DNA of 12,032 nt from JBHJOF01 sp050330055 (GCA_050330055.1 JBHJOF010000033.1:1-12032); one strand, 5' to 3'. Numbered from the stretch's first letter, positions 1 to 6,582 are shown. Translations and numbers: made by a program. The notes: generated by a model from the sequence alone, not told the origin.

Positions 1-69
1 TCAGCCGAAGCCTTCCTCTATGCTGCCTCTGTCATGCTGCTCACGCGGCGCCTGGCACGCTCAACATGA
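1..69 (+). CDS. IS5-type transposase, C-terminal end (partial)
   Basis: Only the last 22 codons are in the window, ending in TGA. The peptide reads AEAFLYAASVMLLTRRLARS followed by a Thr and the stop. This hydrophobic stretch ending in a basic RRLARS tail resembles the C-terminus of IS5-family (IS427-like) DDE transposases as I recall them. The placement supports the call: the stop lies 16 bases before the inferred end of an insertion sequence, as expected for a transposase that fills its element. The catalytic residues lie to the left of the window, so completeness and activity cannot be judged. The exact IS subgroup is inference from a very short tail. Confidence 0.7.
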   Translation, partial: SAEAFLYAASVMLLTRRLARST

Positions 70-85
70 GTTTCGAGTCAGACTC
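1..85 (+). mobile_element. Right end of an IS5-type insertion sequence
   Basis: The element end is inferred from three things: the transposase tail at 1-69; the terminal sequence at 68-85, read inward as GAGTCTGACTCGAAACTC, which is a plausible terminal inverted repeat; and the adjoining TTAG at 86-89, which fits the YTAR-type targets known for IS5 relatives. The junction falls inside the DUF3800 reading frame, whose homology stops there. The left end and the second target copy lie outside the window, so the terminal repeat is not yet verified against its partner. Confidence 0.68.
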
Positions 86-662
86 TTAGCGGCGTGTAGC
101 CGGCCGATGTCTCCGATGAAAAGGGCGGGCCTTCCGTTTTCAGGCTGCGCATATAGGTGACGAGATCCTTATCCTCCTTCTTGCCCGTGGTCTCAAAATA
201 GATTTCCAGCTTGCCCTCTTGTTCGTCCACGAACTTCGCCGCCCGCTCTGTCAAGATCGAGAAAGCTGTCTTGCACATGAACCAAAGCCGCTCTCGGTAG
301 CGATCCCGATAACGCGCTACGTAACCGGGACGGTTGACGACACAAGCAATCGTAACGATCGGCAGGGAAAGCAAGAACTCTTCCAGCGCAGACAAGAATA
401 TGCCGGCCCTTTCCGGCTTTTTCAGCCAAGCGAACTTGCCACGCCCGCCGCGAATCGCCCAGGAGTGCAAAGGATAAGTGATGCTATGCTCTGCACAGAA
501 CGTCTTGTATGCAGCATAGACTTGGTCAACCTCTTCTTCCCTGATAAGTACGCCGCCAAGAGCAAAGCAGTCCATGCGGTCCTCGCGCTCGCCTTCGGCC
601 ATAAGTGACTTGTCGGGGTCGCGACTGCCACTGTCGTCAAAGTACAAGTGGTATTTGTTCAT
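78..662 (-). pseudogene. DUF3800 protein, C-terminus lost to an IS insertion
   Basis: The 194-residue product begins MNKYHLYFDDSGSRDP, a typical DUF3800 start. DUF3800 proteins are thought to have an RNase H-like fold and are often found in mobile or defence-associated DNA; their activity is poorly known. Visible family features are the acidic DDSG at 9-12, the LHSWAIRGG block at 65-73 and the YFETTGKKEDKDL segment at 155-167. The frame ends just after YTPL (189-192). In relatives, as I recall them, a further stretch with an ADL..YP-like motif follows, so the C-terminus appears to be missing. The last codons (Arg, Val, TGA) come wholly or partly from the IS end. An ATG 17 codons upstream (713) is possible, but the family match begins at 662. 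No strong ribosome binding site is visible. The gene is less GC-rich than its neighbours, which suggests acquisition. It may be inactive, or may make a shortened protein. Confidence 0.75.
86..89. repeat. Candidate target-site duplication TTAG (CTAA)
   Basis: These four bases lie directly outside the inferred IS end. On the minus strand they read CTAA, the Leu codon CTA of the DUF3800 gene plus the first base of the next codon. IS5-family elements typically duplicate a 4-bp YTAR target, which CTAA matches. The partner copy should lie left of the window. Confidence 0.5.
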
Positions 663-781
663 TTGTTCGCCATGAACCTGGCTAGTGATGTAGATCAGAG
701 TTGATGGCAACAAGTCGCGTCGCCGCCGGAATCCGCACAGGTACCGGCCGACCCTGTGCTGGATACTTTCTTCCTTACCGC

Positions 782-1342
782 CTAATTCGCCGCCTTGACC
801 AGGCGGCCGGTGACGCTGCGGATCAGTTTGCCGTCCTGCTGGCGGGTGAACTCGAGCTTCATGCCGCCGCCCAGGAGCGTGCGGTCGTAGCGGCTGAGGT
901 CGAGGGCGCCGCGCTCGCCCAGCACCAGGCGGTAGAGGCTGAGGGTCTGCCGATCGAGCCGCGCCCAGGTGAGGCCCTCCTCGCCGAAGAGGTCGCCCGC
1001 CTCGGCCGGGCGGTAGAGGCCGGGCCGTGCGGCCGGCTGCAAGGTGATCGAGCTCTCCTTGCGCTCCGCCTCGCGGCTGCCCTCAGGACCCTTGCGCAGC
1101 ACGGTTACCCAGTCGATGGTGAAACCCTCGCCGGCCTTGCGGATGGTCACGTCGAGATCGCGCACCGTCTCGTCCAGGACGTAGCCGCTCTCGCCGCTGG
1201 CGATGCCCGAGCCCCGCCAGACGCCGACAAAGGCGTCGATCGGCACGCTCTGCTGGGCCTGAACTGCGTGGCTGGAAGCCCCCAAGACCAAAACGGCCAG
1301 CAGCACGAGTCTGCCCCGCCAGCGCGCATTTGCTCTGCCCAT
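782..1342 (-). CDS. Exported protein of unknown function, about 20 kDa
   Basis: The 186-residue protein starts with a basic N-region (MGRANARWRGR), a hydrophobic core at 12-22 and a VQA signal peptidase I site at 27-29, so a mature periplasmic chain of about 157 residues is expected. There is no lipobox Cys. The mature part begins with an FVGVWRGSGIA segment, followed by alternating short hydrophobic strands (LDVTI, FTIDWVTVL, LTWARLD, LSLYRLVL, MKLEF). This suggests an all-beta, perhaps lipocalin- or nitrobindin-like barrel. That fold is inference, and I do not recognise a named family. The ATG at 1342 is preceded by an AGAGGGGG ribosome binding site. It lies 119 bases upstream of the DUF3800 start on the same strand, with no sign of a shared function. 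Confidence 0.72.
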   Translation of the reverse strand: MGRANARWRGRLVLLAVLVLGASSHAVQAQQSVPIDAFVGVWRGSGIASGESGYVLDETVRDLDVTIRKAGEGFTIDWVTVLRKGPEGSREAERKESSITLQPAARPGLYRPAEAGDLFGEEGLTWARLDRQTLSLYRLVLGERGALDLSRYDRTLLGGGMKLEFTRQQDGKLIRSVTGRLVKAAN

Positions 1343-1781
1343 ATCGTGATCGCCCCCTCTGCTCCCCAGTAGTCTTCATGGCTGCCTTTCTCGTCTAGTG
1401 TAGCGGAGACCACGGGGACGCCCTAACAGCTTTCGCCTCGCCGCGACCATACGCGCCAAGAAGAGAGGGCCAGCGACCTCCCCTCCACACCACCGTTGTT
1501 CGGTTTAAATCAACAGCGCCCTGCCGCAAGGCGTTGTAGCAGGTATGGCAGCCTCTCCGGCACCACTGCGTCTGGCATCGAGGAGATGCGCTTTCGGCGC
1601 TTCGCGCCAGTCCCCCCTCCCTAACCCTCCCCCTCAAGGGGGGAGGCAAACAAACCATCGCCGCCTCACGTCCCCTCCCCCCTTGAGGGGGAGGGTTAGG
1701 GAGGGGGGCGTCAACAAAGCGAACAACAGAACGCGCAGGCGCTTTCTTGGCCGATGAGCCGTCGCGCGCGGGCCGCTGACG
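1343..1781. other. Gene-free stretch between two minus-strand genes
   Basis: No credible gene is seen in these 439 bases. The right half carries the large inverted repeat at 1612-1708. The left part (1343-1611) should hold the promoter of the exported protein. A weak -10-like TACACT is readable on the minus strand near 1396-1401, but no matching -35 was found. Short reading frames here translate the repeat as proline- and glycine-rich peptides and look spurious. Confidence 0.6.
1612..1708. repeat. Perfect 35-bp inverted repeat, dispersed-palindrome type
   Basis: The arms 1612-1646 and 1674-1708 are exact reverse complements, separated by a 27-base spacer. Each arm is pyrimidine- or purine-rich (CCCTCCCTAACCCTCCCC type) and has its own small hairpin around CTCAAGG. 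The structure resembles short interspersed palindromes found in multiple copies in many alphaproteobacterial genomes; that it is multicopy here cannot be seen from one window. It lies 74 bases beyond the stop of the hydrolase gene and could end its transcript, although no T-tract follows. Confidence 0.8.
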
Positions 1782-2663
1782 CTATGCCAGATGCGTCTTG
1801 AAGAAGTCGATCGTCCGCTGCCAGGCCAGCTCCGCGGCTTCCTCGTTGTAGCGCGGCGTCGAGTTGTTGTGGAAGCCGTGCAGCGTCCCCGGGTAGACGT
1901 GCGCCTCGTAGCTGATCTTGTTGGCCTCGAGCGCGGCCTCGAAGTCGGGCCGCATGGCGTTGATGCGCTCGTCGTCCTCGGCGTAGTGGATCAGCAGCGG
2001 CGCACGGATCCTGGCCACTTCGGCCGGGTCGGGCGCGGCACCGTAGAAGGGCACGGCCGCATCCAGCTCGTCGCCCATCGTCACCGCCAGGAAGTTGGTC
2101 GTGCCGCCGCCCCAGCAGAAGCCGGTCACCCCGAGCTTGCCGCTCGACTGCTCGTGCGCCTTGAGGTGGCGGGCGCTGTTGAGCATGTCCTGGCGCAGTT
2201 TGGCCTGGTCCAGGCTCGCCTGCATGGTGCGGCCGTCGTCGTCGTTGCCCGGATAGCCGCCGATCGACGCCAGCCCGTCCGGCGCCAGCGCCAGGAAACC
2301 CTCGACGGCGGCGCGGCGCGCCACGTCCTCGATGTAGGGATTGAGGCCGCGGTTCTCGTGGATCACCAGCACGCTCGGAAAGGGCCCCTCGCCGGCCGGC
2401 TGCACCAGGTAACCGCGCATCTGCCCGGAGGTGCCGCCGTCGGAGGGGTAGTCGACGTAGAGGCCCTTGATGCGCTCGTCGGTGAAGGAGATGGTCTGCG
2501 CCTCCGCGTAGCGCGGCAGCAGGCTCTGCGCCATGGACAGCGCGGAGCCGCCGACGATGGACAGCGCCGCGGCGCGGCCGAAGAACTCGCGCCGGTCGAT
2601 CCGGCCGTGACAGTAGTCGTCGTAGAGCGCGAAGACGCGCGGGTCGATCTTGCTCGTGCTCAT
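1782..2663 (-). CDS. Dienelactone hydrolase family protein, Tat-exported
   Basis: This 293-residue alpha/beta hydrolase has the dienelactone hydrolase triad: nucleophile Cys183 in GFCWGG (181-186), Asp231 in AEDDERIN and His262 in LHGFHN. The oxyanion region is VIHENRGLNPYI (100-111). Members hydrolyse lactones or esters, but the substrate here cannot be read from the sequence. The N-terminus has RREFFGR (24-30), then a hydrophobic stretch and an AEA cleavage site near 53-55, which fits a twin-arginine signal. The enzyme therefore probably works in the periplasm, unlike classical cytoplasmic carboxymethylenebutenolidase. The N-region before the arginines is long, and this N-terminal layout is shared by YghX-like relatives. 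The ATG at 2663 is preceded by GGGGAG about 8 bases upstream. The gap to the upstream reductase gene is 192 bases, so it probably has its own promoter. Confidence 0.88.
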   Translation of the reverse strand: MSTSKIDPRVFALYDDYCHGRIDRREFFGRAAALSIVGGSALSMAQSLLPRYAEAQTISFTDERIKGLYVDYPSDGGTSGQMRGYLVQPAGEGPFPSVLVIHENRGLNPYIEDVARRAAVEGFLALAPDGLASIGGYPGNDDDGRTMQASLDQAKLRQDMLNSARHLKAHEQSSGKLGVTGFCWGGGTTNFLAVTMGDELDAAVPFYGAAPDPAEVARIRAPLLIHYAEDDERINAMRPDFEAALEANKISYEAHVYPGTLHGFHNNSTPRYNEEAAELAWQRTIDFFKTHLA

Positions 2664-2699
2664 CGGCTAACTCCCCGTAGTGAGTTCGGTCCGCTGCTT

Positions 2700-2757
2700 C
2701 GCGCGAGCAAATTTCGCACTGCAATTCTGTGGAATTTCCCAGTTTAGCGCTCGCGCG
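2700..2757. promoter_or_regulatory. AT-rich segment bounded by 9-bp inverted repeats, upstream of the hydrolase
   Basis: CGCGCGAGC at 2700-2708 and its exact reverse complement at 2749-2757 flank 40 bases that are clearly AT-richer than the surroundings and include the near-palindrome GGAATTTCC. It lies 37 to 94 bases before the hydrolase start codon, where a promoter or operator would sit. No convincing -35/-10 pair was identified, so the regulatory role is inference. Confidence 0.35.
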
Positions 2758-2855
2758 TTCCGGGAATGCTAACAACAAGCGGCGGCGGCGGCGACTCGAA
2801 CCGCCATCGAGCGCTGCGTGACGGCCGGCGGCTCGCGAAGATGTGACCGCAGGCG

Positions 2856-3419
2856 CTATGCGGAGGCGCGCAGCCGCCGGGTCCAGGCGGCCAGCGCCTC
2901 GAGCTGAGCACGCACATGATCACGCGTCGCCTGGTCGGTGAGCCGGCCGCTCTCGTCGAACAGATCGTTGGCGCCGGCCACCATGACCTCCGGCTTGTTC
3001 AGCAGCAAGGCGTTCAGGAACACGAAAGCCTGGCGCAGGTGGTACTGCGCCCGCGCCGTGCCGAGGCGGCCGGGGCTCGCGCCCATGATGGCGACCGGCT
3101 TGCCGTCGAACGGCTGATCGGGCGGCCGCGAGGCCCAGTCGATGGCGTTCTTCAAGACGCCCGGGATCGAATAGTTGTACTCCGGCGTGGCGATCAGCAG
3201 AGCATCGGCCGCGGCGATGCGCTCGCGCAGCGCCACCACCGGCGCCGGCAGGCCCTGCTGCCGGACGTCCTCGTTGTAGAGCGGTATCTCCGCCAGATCG
3301 AAAGGCTCGATCGTCATGCCGTCCGGCGTCAGCTCCTGCGCCGCCCTAATCAGCATCGCATTGAACGAGCCCCGGCGCAGGCTGCCGGACAGACCGAGAA
3401 CCGAGACGTCGCCGCCCAT
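2856..3419 (-). CDS. NAD(P)H-dependent FMN reductase (flavodoxin-like fold)
   Basis: The 187-residue protein fits the family length and shows both hallmark motifs. LGLSGSLRRGSFN at 8-20 is the phosphate-binding loop for FMN. PEYNYSIPGVLKNAIDW at 79-95 is the signature that contacts the isoalloxazine ring and forms the dimer interface. Relatives such as ChrR/YieF and azoreductases reduce quinones, chromate or azo compounds using NAD(P)H in the cytoplasm; the substrate here is not determined. There is no signal peptide. The ATG at 3419 has a GAGGGG ribosome binding site about 9 bases upstream. It stands alone: 161 bases separate it from the end of potA, and 192 bases separate it from the hydrolase gene. 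It could share a redox or detoxification role with the hydrolase, but nothing in the sequence ties them together. Confidence 0.9.
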   Translation of the reverse strand: MGGDVSVLGLSGSLRRGSFNAMLIRAAQELTPDGMTIEPFDLAEIPLYNEDVRQQGLPAPVVALRERIAAADALLIATPEYNYSIPGVLKNAIDWASRPPDQPFDGKPVAIMGASPGRLGTARAQYHLRQAFVFLNALLLNKPEVMVAGANDLFDESGRLTDQATRDHVRAQLEALAAWTRRLRASA

Positions 3420-3465
3420 GATTGTGCACCCCTCTCTTGATTATGATACGCCTCGGCTTCGCTTA

Positions 3466-3538
3466 TCACCCTCCCAAGCGTCCTGCGGCTGCGTGAGAGG
3501 GTGAGGGTGACACAGGCCTCATCGCGTCAGCGATGGGA
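3466..3538. repeat. Two hairpin-forming palindromes after potA
   Basis: The first inverted repeat pairs 3466-3473 with 3503-3510 (TCACCCTC with GAGGGTGA, one base offset inside). The second is CATCGC-GTCA-GCGATG at 3520-3535, extendable by a wobble and two GC pairs to 3517-3538. Both lie in the 161-base gap just past the stop of potA, where transcripts of the transporter operon should end. There is no T-tract, so intrinsic termination is uncertain. They may be a decayed dispersed palindrome instead. Confidence 0.45.
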
Positions 3539-3580
3539 GGAAGGAAGGCGCTTCTCACCACAGCCCGATCGAAGCCCCAT

Positions 3581-4681
3581 CTAGCGCGCCAGCAGCAGGG
3601 TGTCGTCGGGGTCCCAGGAACACCAGAGCTCGTCGCCGATCTTGACCCGCTGGGCGGTGCTGCGCGCCTCGTTCTGCAGGTTGACCGAGATGCTGCGCCC
3701 GCTGTCGTCGGTGATGAAGACGAAGGAGGTGTCGCCGTAGTAGGCAACCTCGCTGACCCGGCCGCGCAGCGCCACGCGGTCGCCGGACGGCTGCGCCCGC
3801 TCGATCCGCACCTTCTCCGGCCGCACCGCGATGCCGACCTGGCCGCCGGTGGCGACCTGCTCGTCGCCCGCCGCCAGCAGGACCTGGCCGAGCCCGGTTA
3901 CGTCGATCACCACGCGCTCGCCGGCGATCCCCGTCATGCGCCCTTCGAAGAGGTTCATCTTGCCGATGAAGTCGGCCACGAAACGGCAGTTGGGATACTC
4001 GTAGAGCTCGGCCGGTGCGGCCACCTGGCGCACCTTGCCAGCCTCCATGACGGCGATGCGGTTGGCCATCGAGAGCGCCTCGTTCTGGTCGTGGGTGACG
4101 ATGATGAAGGTGATGCCGACGGCGTGCTGCAGGCGGACCAGTTCGAGCTGCATGGCTTCGCGCAGCTTGGCGTCGAGCGCCGAGAGGGGCTCGTCGAGCA
4201 GCAGCACCTTGGGCCGCTTGACGAGCGCGCGGGCCAGCGCCACGCGCTGGCGCTGACCGCCGGAGAGCTGGTCCGGCTTGCGCGCCCCGAAGCCGCCGAG
4301 CTTGACCAGTTCGAGCGCCTCCTCGACCCGGCCGCGAATCTCGCCCCTGGGCACGCCGGTCACCTTGAGGCCGTAGGCCACGTTGTCGAACACGCTCATG
4401 TGCGGAAAGACGGCATAGGACTGAAACACCATGTTGATCGGCCGCCGGTTCGGCGGCACGTGCGACATGTCCTGGCCGTCGATCAGGACCTCGCCCTCGG
4501 TCGGGATCTCGAAGCCGGCGATCATGCGCAAGAGCGTGGTCTTGCCGCAGCCCGAGGGCCCGAGCAGGGCGAAGAACTCGCCCTCGCGGATCTCCATGGA
4601 GACCTGGTCGACCGCGGTGACCGCGCCGGCGAAGCGCTTGGTCACGTCGCGGATGGAGATGATCGGCTTGCGGGTATCCAT
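3581..4681 (-). CDS. potA: Polyamine ABC transporter ATP-binding protein PotA
   Basis: This 366-residue cytoplasmic ATPase drives the importer formed with PotB, PotC and PotD. All ABC motifs are present: Walker A GPSGCGKTT at 41-49, Q-loop Gln88 in VFQSYAVFPHM, signature LSGGQRQR at 139-146, Walker B VLLLDEP at 159-165, D-loop SALD and switch His197 in THDQ. A C-terminal TOBE-type domain (about 240-366) contains the VRPEKVRI segment at 287-293. Length and layout match PotA/PotG. The same frame is open far upstream across potC, but family homology starts at the ATG at 4681, 11 bases after the potC stop, with a weak AGGGGCG ribosome binding site. It is the last gene of the operon. Substrate assignment comes mainly from the binding protein. 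Sulfate or iron CysA/FbpC-like alternatives are less likely given the PotB/PotC/PotD neighbours. Confidence 0.93.
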   Translation of the reverse strand: MDTRKPIISIRDVTKRFAGAVTAVDQVSMEIREGEFFALLGPSGCGKTTLLRMIAGFEIPTEGEVLIDGQDMSHVPPNRRPINMVFQSYAVFPHMSVFDNVAYGLKVTGVPRGEIRGRVEEALELVKLGGFGARKPDQLSGGQRQRVALARALVKRPKVLLLDEPLSALDAKLREAMQLELVRLQHAVGITFIIVTHDQNEALSMANRIAVMEAGKVRQVAAPAELYEYPNCRFVADFIGKMNLFEGRMTGIAGERVVIDVTGLGQVLLAAGDEQVATGGQVGIAVRPEKVRIERAQPSGDRVALRGRVSEVAYYGDTSFVFITDDSGRSISVNLQNEARSTAQRVKIGDELWCSWDPDDTLLLAR

Positions 4682-4692
4682 GAGGCGCGCCC

Positions 4693-5577
4693 CTAGCTGT
4701 TGCGCTTGCCGGTCCGGTTCTGCAGCCACATCGCCGAGATCGTCAAGGCGATGGTGAGGACGATCAGCACGGTCGAGGCGGCATTGACCTCGGGTGTCAC
4801 GCTGAAGCGCACCATCGAGTAGACCTTGACCGGGAAGGTGACGGTGTCCGGGCCGGAGGTGAAAAAGGTGATGACGAAGTCGTCGAGCGACAGGGTGAAG
4901 GCCAGCAGGCCGCCGGCAATCAGGCCGGGGCGCATGAAGGGGATCAGCACGTCGCGGAAGGTCTGCCACTCGTTGGCGCCCAGGTCCTTGGCCGCCTCCT
5001 CCAGCTCGCGGTTGAAGTTGACCAGGCGGGCCCGCACCACCATGGCGACGAAGGGGAAGCTGAAGGAGATGTGGGCGATGGTGATGCTGCCCAGGTTGAG
5101 CGGCCAGGGCAGGCCGGATGGCCAGCCGACGCGGGCGAAGAAGACCAGCATGGAAACGCCCATGCAGATCTCCGGGATCACGATCGGCAAAGCCATGGCG
5201 CCCTCGTAGGAGGCCTTGCCGGGGAAGCGGAAGCGCCACAGCACCAGCGCCGCCAGCGCGCCCAGCACGACGCTCACCAGTGTACTGATGAAGGCGATGG
5301 TCAGCGAGTTGCCGAAGGCCAGCAGCAGGCTGTCGTTGTTGAGCGCCCTCTCGTAGTACTTGAGGGTAAAGCCCTGCCAGACGATGTTGCGCCGGCTGTC
5401 GTTGAAGCTGAAGGCCATCAGGATGACGATCGGCGCATAGAGGAAGATCAGCACCGCGCCGACGCTGAGCCGCAGCCAGAGGCGGCGGCCGTAGTCCAGC
5501 GGCCCGATCGGCTCGCTGCGCCGCCAGCGCCGCGGCGGCGCCGCCCCATTGCGCGCCGGGATGCCGATCGCGGTCAT
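4693..5577 (-). CDS. potC: Polyamine ABC transporter permease PotC
   Basis: This 294-residue inner-membrane protein has about six hydrophobic segments, near 37-58, 89-114, 126-149, 164-184, 215-237 and 265-286. The BPD permease EAA loop begins at EEAAKDLGANEWQTFRDVLI (193-212); it couples to PotA. Segments such as the YAPIVILMAFSFNDS block at 47-61 and LSLDDFVITFF at 229-239 are typical of PotC/PotI permeases. The N-terminus carries about 30 extra basic and proline-rich residues before the first membrane segment. The ATG at 5577 shares its A with the potB stop (TGATG), so translation is probably coupled. This start is preferred because the frame remains open upstream only by overlapping potB. 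Confidence 0.93.
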   Translation of the reverse strand: MTAIGIPARNGAAPPRRWRRSEPIGPLDYGRRLWLRLSVGAVLIFLYAPIVILMAFSFNDSRRNIVWQGFTLKYYERALNNDSLLLAFGNSLTIAFISTLVSVVLGALAALVLWRFRFPGKASYEGAMALPIVIPEICMGVSMLVFFARVGWPSGLPWPLNLGSITIAHISFSFPFVAMVVRARLVNFNRELEEAAKDLGANEWQTFRDVLIPFMRPGLIAGGLLAFTLSLDDFVITFFTSGPDTVTFPVKVYSMVRFSVTPEVNAASTVLIVLTIALTISAMWLQNRTGKRNS

Positions 5578-6497
5578 CAGCGGGGTTCCATGGCCGAATC
5601 GCCCTTGGCAAGGACGGCGCGCAGCGCCAGCGCGAAGAAGGTGGCATACATCAGGATGAACGAAAGTGCCGAGCCGAAGGGCCAGTCGTTGGCGCTCTTG
5701 AACTGTCGCTCTATGACGTTGGCGATCATCTGGCTGTCGGTGCCGCCCAGGAGGTCGGGCGTCAGGAATGAGCCCATGGCCGGGATGAAGGTGATGATGA
5801 CGCCCGAGATGATGCCGGCCTTGGCCAAGGGAACGACCACCGCGAAGATGGTGCGGAGCTGGCTCGCGCCGAGGTCCAGGCTGGCCTCGATGTAGGAGCG
5901 GTCCATGCGGTCGAGCGAGGCGTAGAGCGGCAGCACCATGAAGGGCAGGCCGACGTAGACTAGGCCGAAGACTACCGCGAAGTTGTTGTAGAGCAGGGTC
6001 AGCGGCTCGAAGCGCTCGCCCAGGAGCTGTGCCGAGCCGAGGCCGAGCAGGGTGAGCAGCCAGTCGCCCTGGTTCCAGAACCACTCCAGGGTCCAGTTGA
6101 TGTAGCCGTTGGTGCGCAGCACCGCGATCAGCGCGTAGGTGCGGATCAGCAGGTTGGTCCAGAACGGCAGGATGACCAGCAGCAGCAGCACCGGCTTCCA
6201 GCGGTCCGGCGCGAAGGTGATGGCGAAGGCCACCGGAAAGGCGACGACCAGGCAGACGATGGTGGTAGCCGCCGCCATCCAGAGCGACTTGACGAAGATG
6301 CCGAGATAGAGCGGCTGCAGGGCGCGGGCGTAGTTGTCCAGGGTCCAGGTGATGAGGATCTCGATCAGGCCCTGCTTCTCGCCGAAGCTGATGACCCAGA
6401 CGATGGCCAGCGGCGCGAGGAAGAAAGCCACCAGCCAGAAGGTCGGTGGCAAACCGGTCGCCCAGAAGACAAGCGGGCTGCGCCGCCAGCTTTCCAT
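5577..6497 (-). CDS. potB: Polyamine ABC transporter permease PotB
   Basis: This 306-residue inner-membrane permease has hydrophobic segments near 16-38, 73-96, 102-126, 172-195, 219-240 and 276-297. The EAA loop is EASLDLGASQLRTIFAVVVP at 204-223. The PFWTNLLIRTYA block (111-122) and GSFLTPDLLGG (242-252) are familiar PotB/PotH features. It pairs with PotC to form the translocation pore for polyamines bound by PotD. The ATG at 6497 has only a weak ribosome binding site. It follows an 85-base gap after potD that contains a strong hairpin, so it may be expressed below potD. The stop overlaps the potC start by one base. Confidence 0.93.
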   Translation of the reverse strand: MESWRRSPLVFWATGLPPTFWLVAFFLAPLAIVWVISFGEKQGLIEILITWTLDNYARALQPLYLGIFVKSLWMAAATTIVCLVVAFPVAFAITFAPDRWKPVLLLLVILPFWTNLLIRTYALIAVLRTNGYINWTLEWFWNQGDWLLTLLGLGSAQLLGERFEPLTLLYNNFAVVFGLVYVGLPFMVLPLYASLDRMDRSYIEASLDLGASQLRTIFAVVVPLAKAGIISGVIITFIPAMGSFLTPDLLGGTDSQMIANVIERQFKSANDWPFGSALSFILMYATFFALALRAVLAKGDSAMEPR

Positions 6498-6531
6498 CGC
6501 GCTGCTCTAGGTCATGGCCAACGACTTCGGT

Positions 6532-6575
6532 CGCGGCCGGGACGGCGGCGCGAGCACGCCGGCCATCCCGCCGCG
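6532..6575 (-). promoter_or_regulatory. Strong intercistronic hairpin between potD and potB
   Basis: An outer stem pairs 6532-6542 with 6566-6575 (CGCGGC plus GGGA, with one bulged base). Inside it a perfect CGGCG/CGCCG stem (6546-6550 with 6557-6561) closes a 6-base loop. The structure begins 7 bases after the potD stop. In other binding-protein transporters a hairpin at this place protects the upstream mRNA or causes partial termination, so the binding protein outnumbers the permease. That role here is inference. Confidence 0.5.
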
Positions 6576-6582
6576 GCCTGCC

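Noticed and set aside
1545..1757. Plus-strand 70-residue frame rich in Pro and Gly
   Set aside because: It is a translation of the inverted repeat. Peptides of this LPNPPPQGGR type are a common artefact of such repeats.
1711..2778. 355-codon minus-strand frame over the hydrolase gene
   Set aside because: It is an out-of-frame shadow, Arg/Ala-rich with no motif, while the overlapping frame carries an intact catalytic triad.
2789..2805. tRNA T-arm-like GGTTCGAGTC motif on the minus strand
   Set aside because: The T-stem is one base out of register, and no D arm, anticodon arm or acceptor stem could be found around it. It is probably chance.
3533..4696. 387-codon plus-strand frame opposite potA
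   Set aside because: It is antisense to a well-supported gene, rich in His, Asp and Arg, and shows no recognisable domain or ribosome binding site.
3581..5647. A single 688-codon open frame spanning potC and potA, suggesting a fused protein
   Set aside because: Only the part from 4681 downward matches an ABC ATPase. The upper part is a low-quality alternative frame of potC, whose true frame encodes a clear permease. High GC keeps false frames open.
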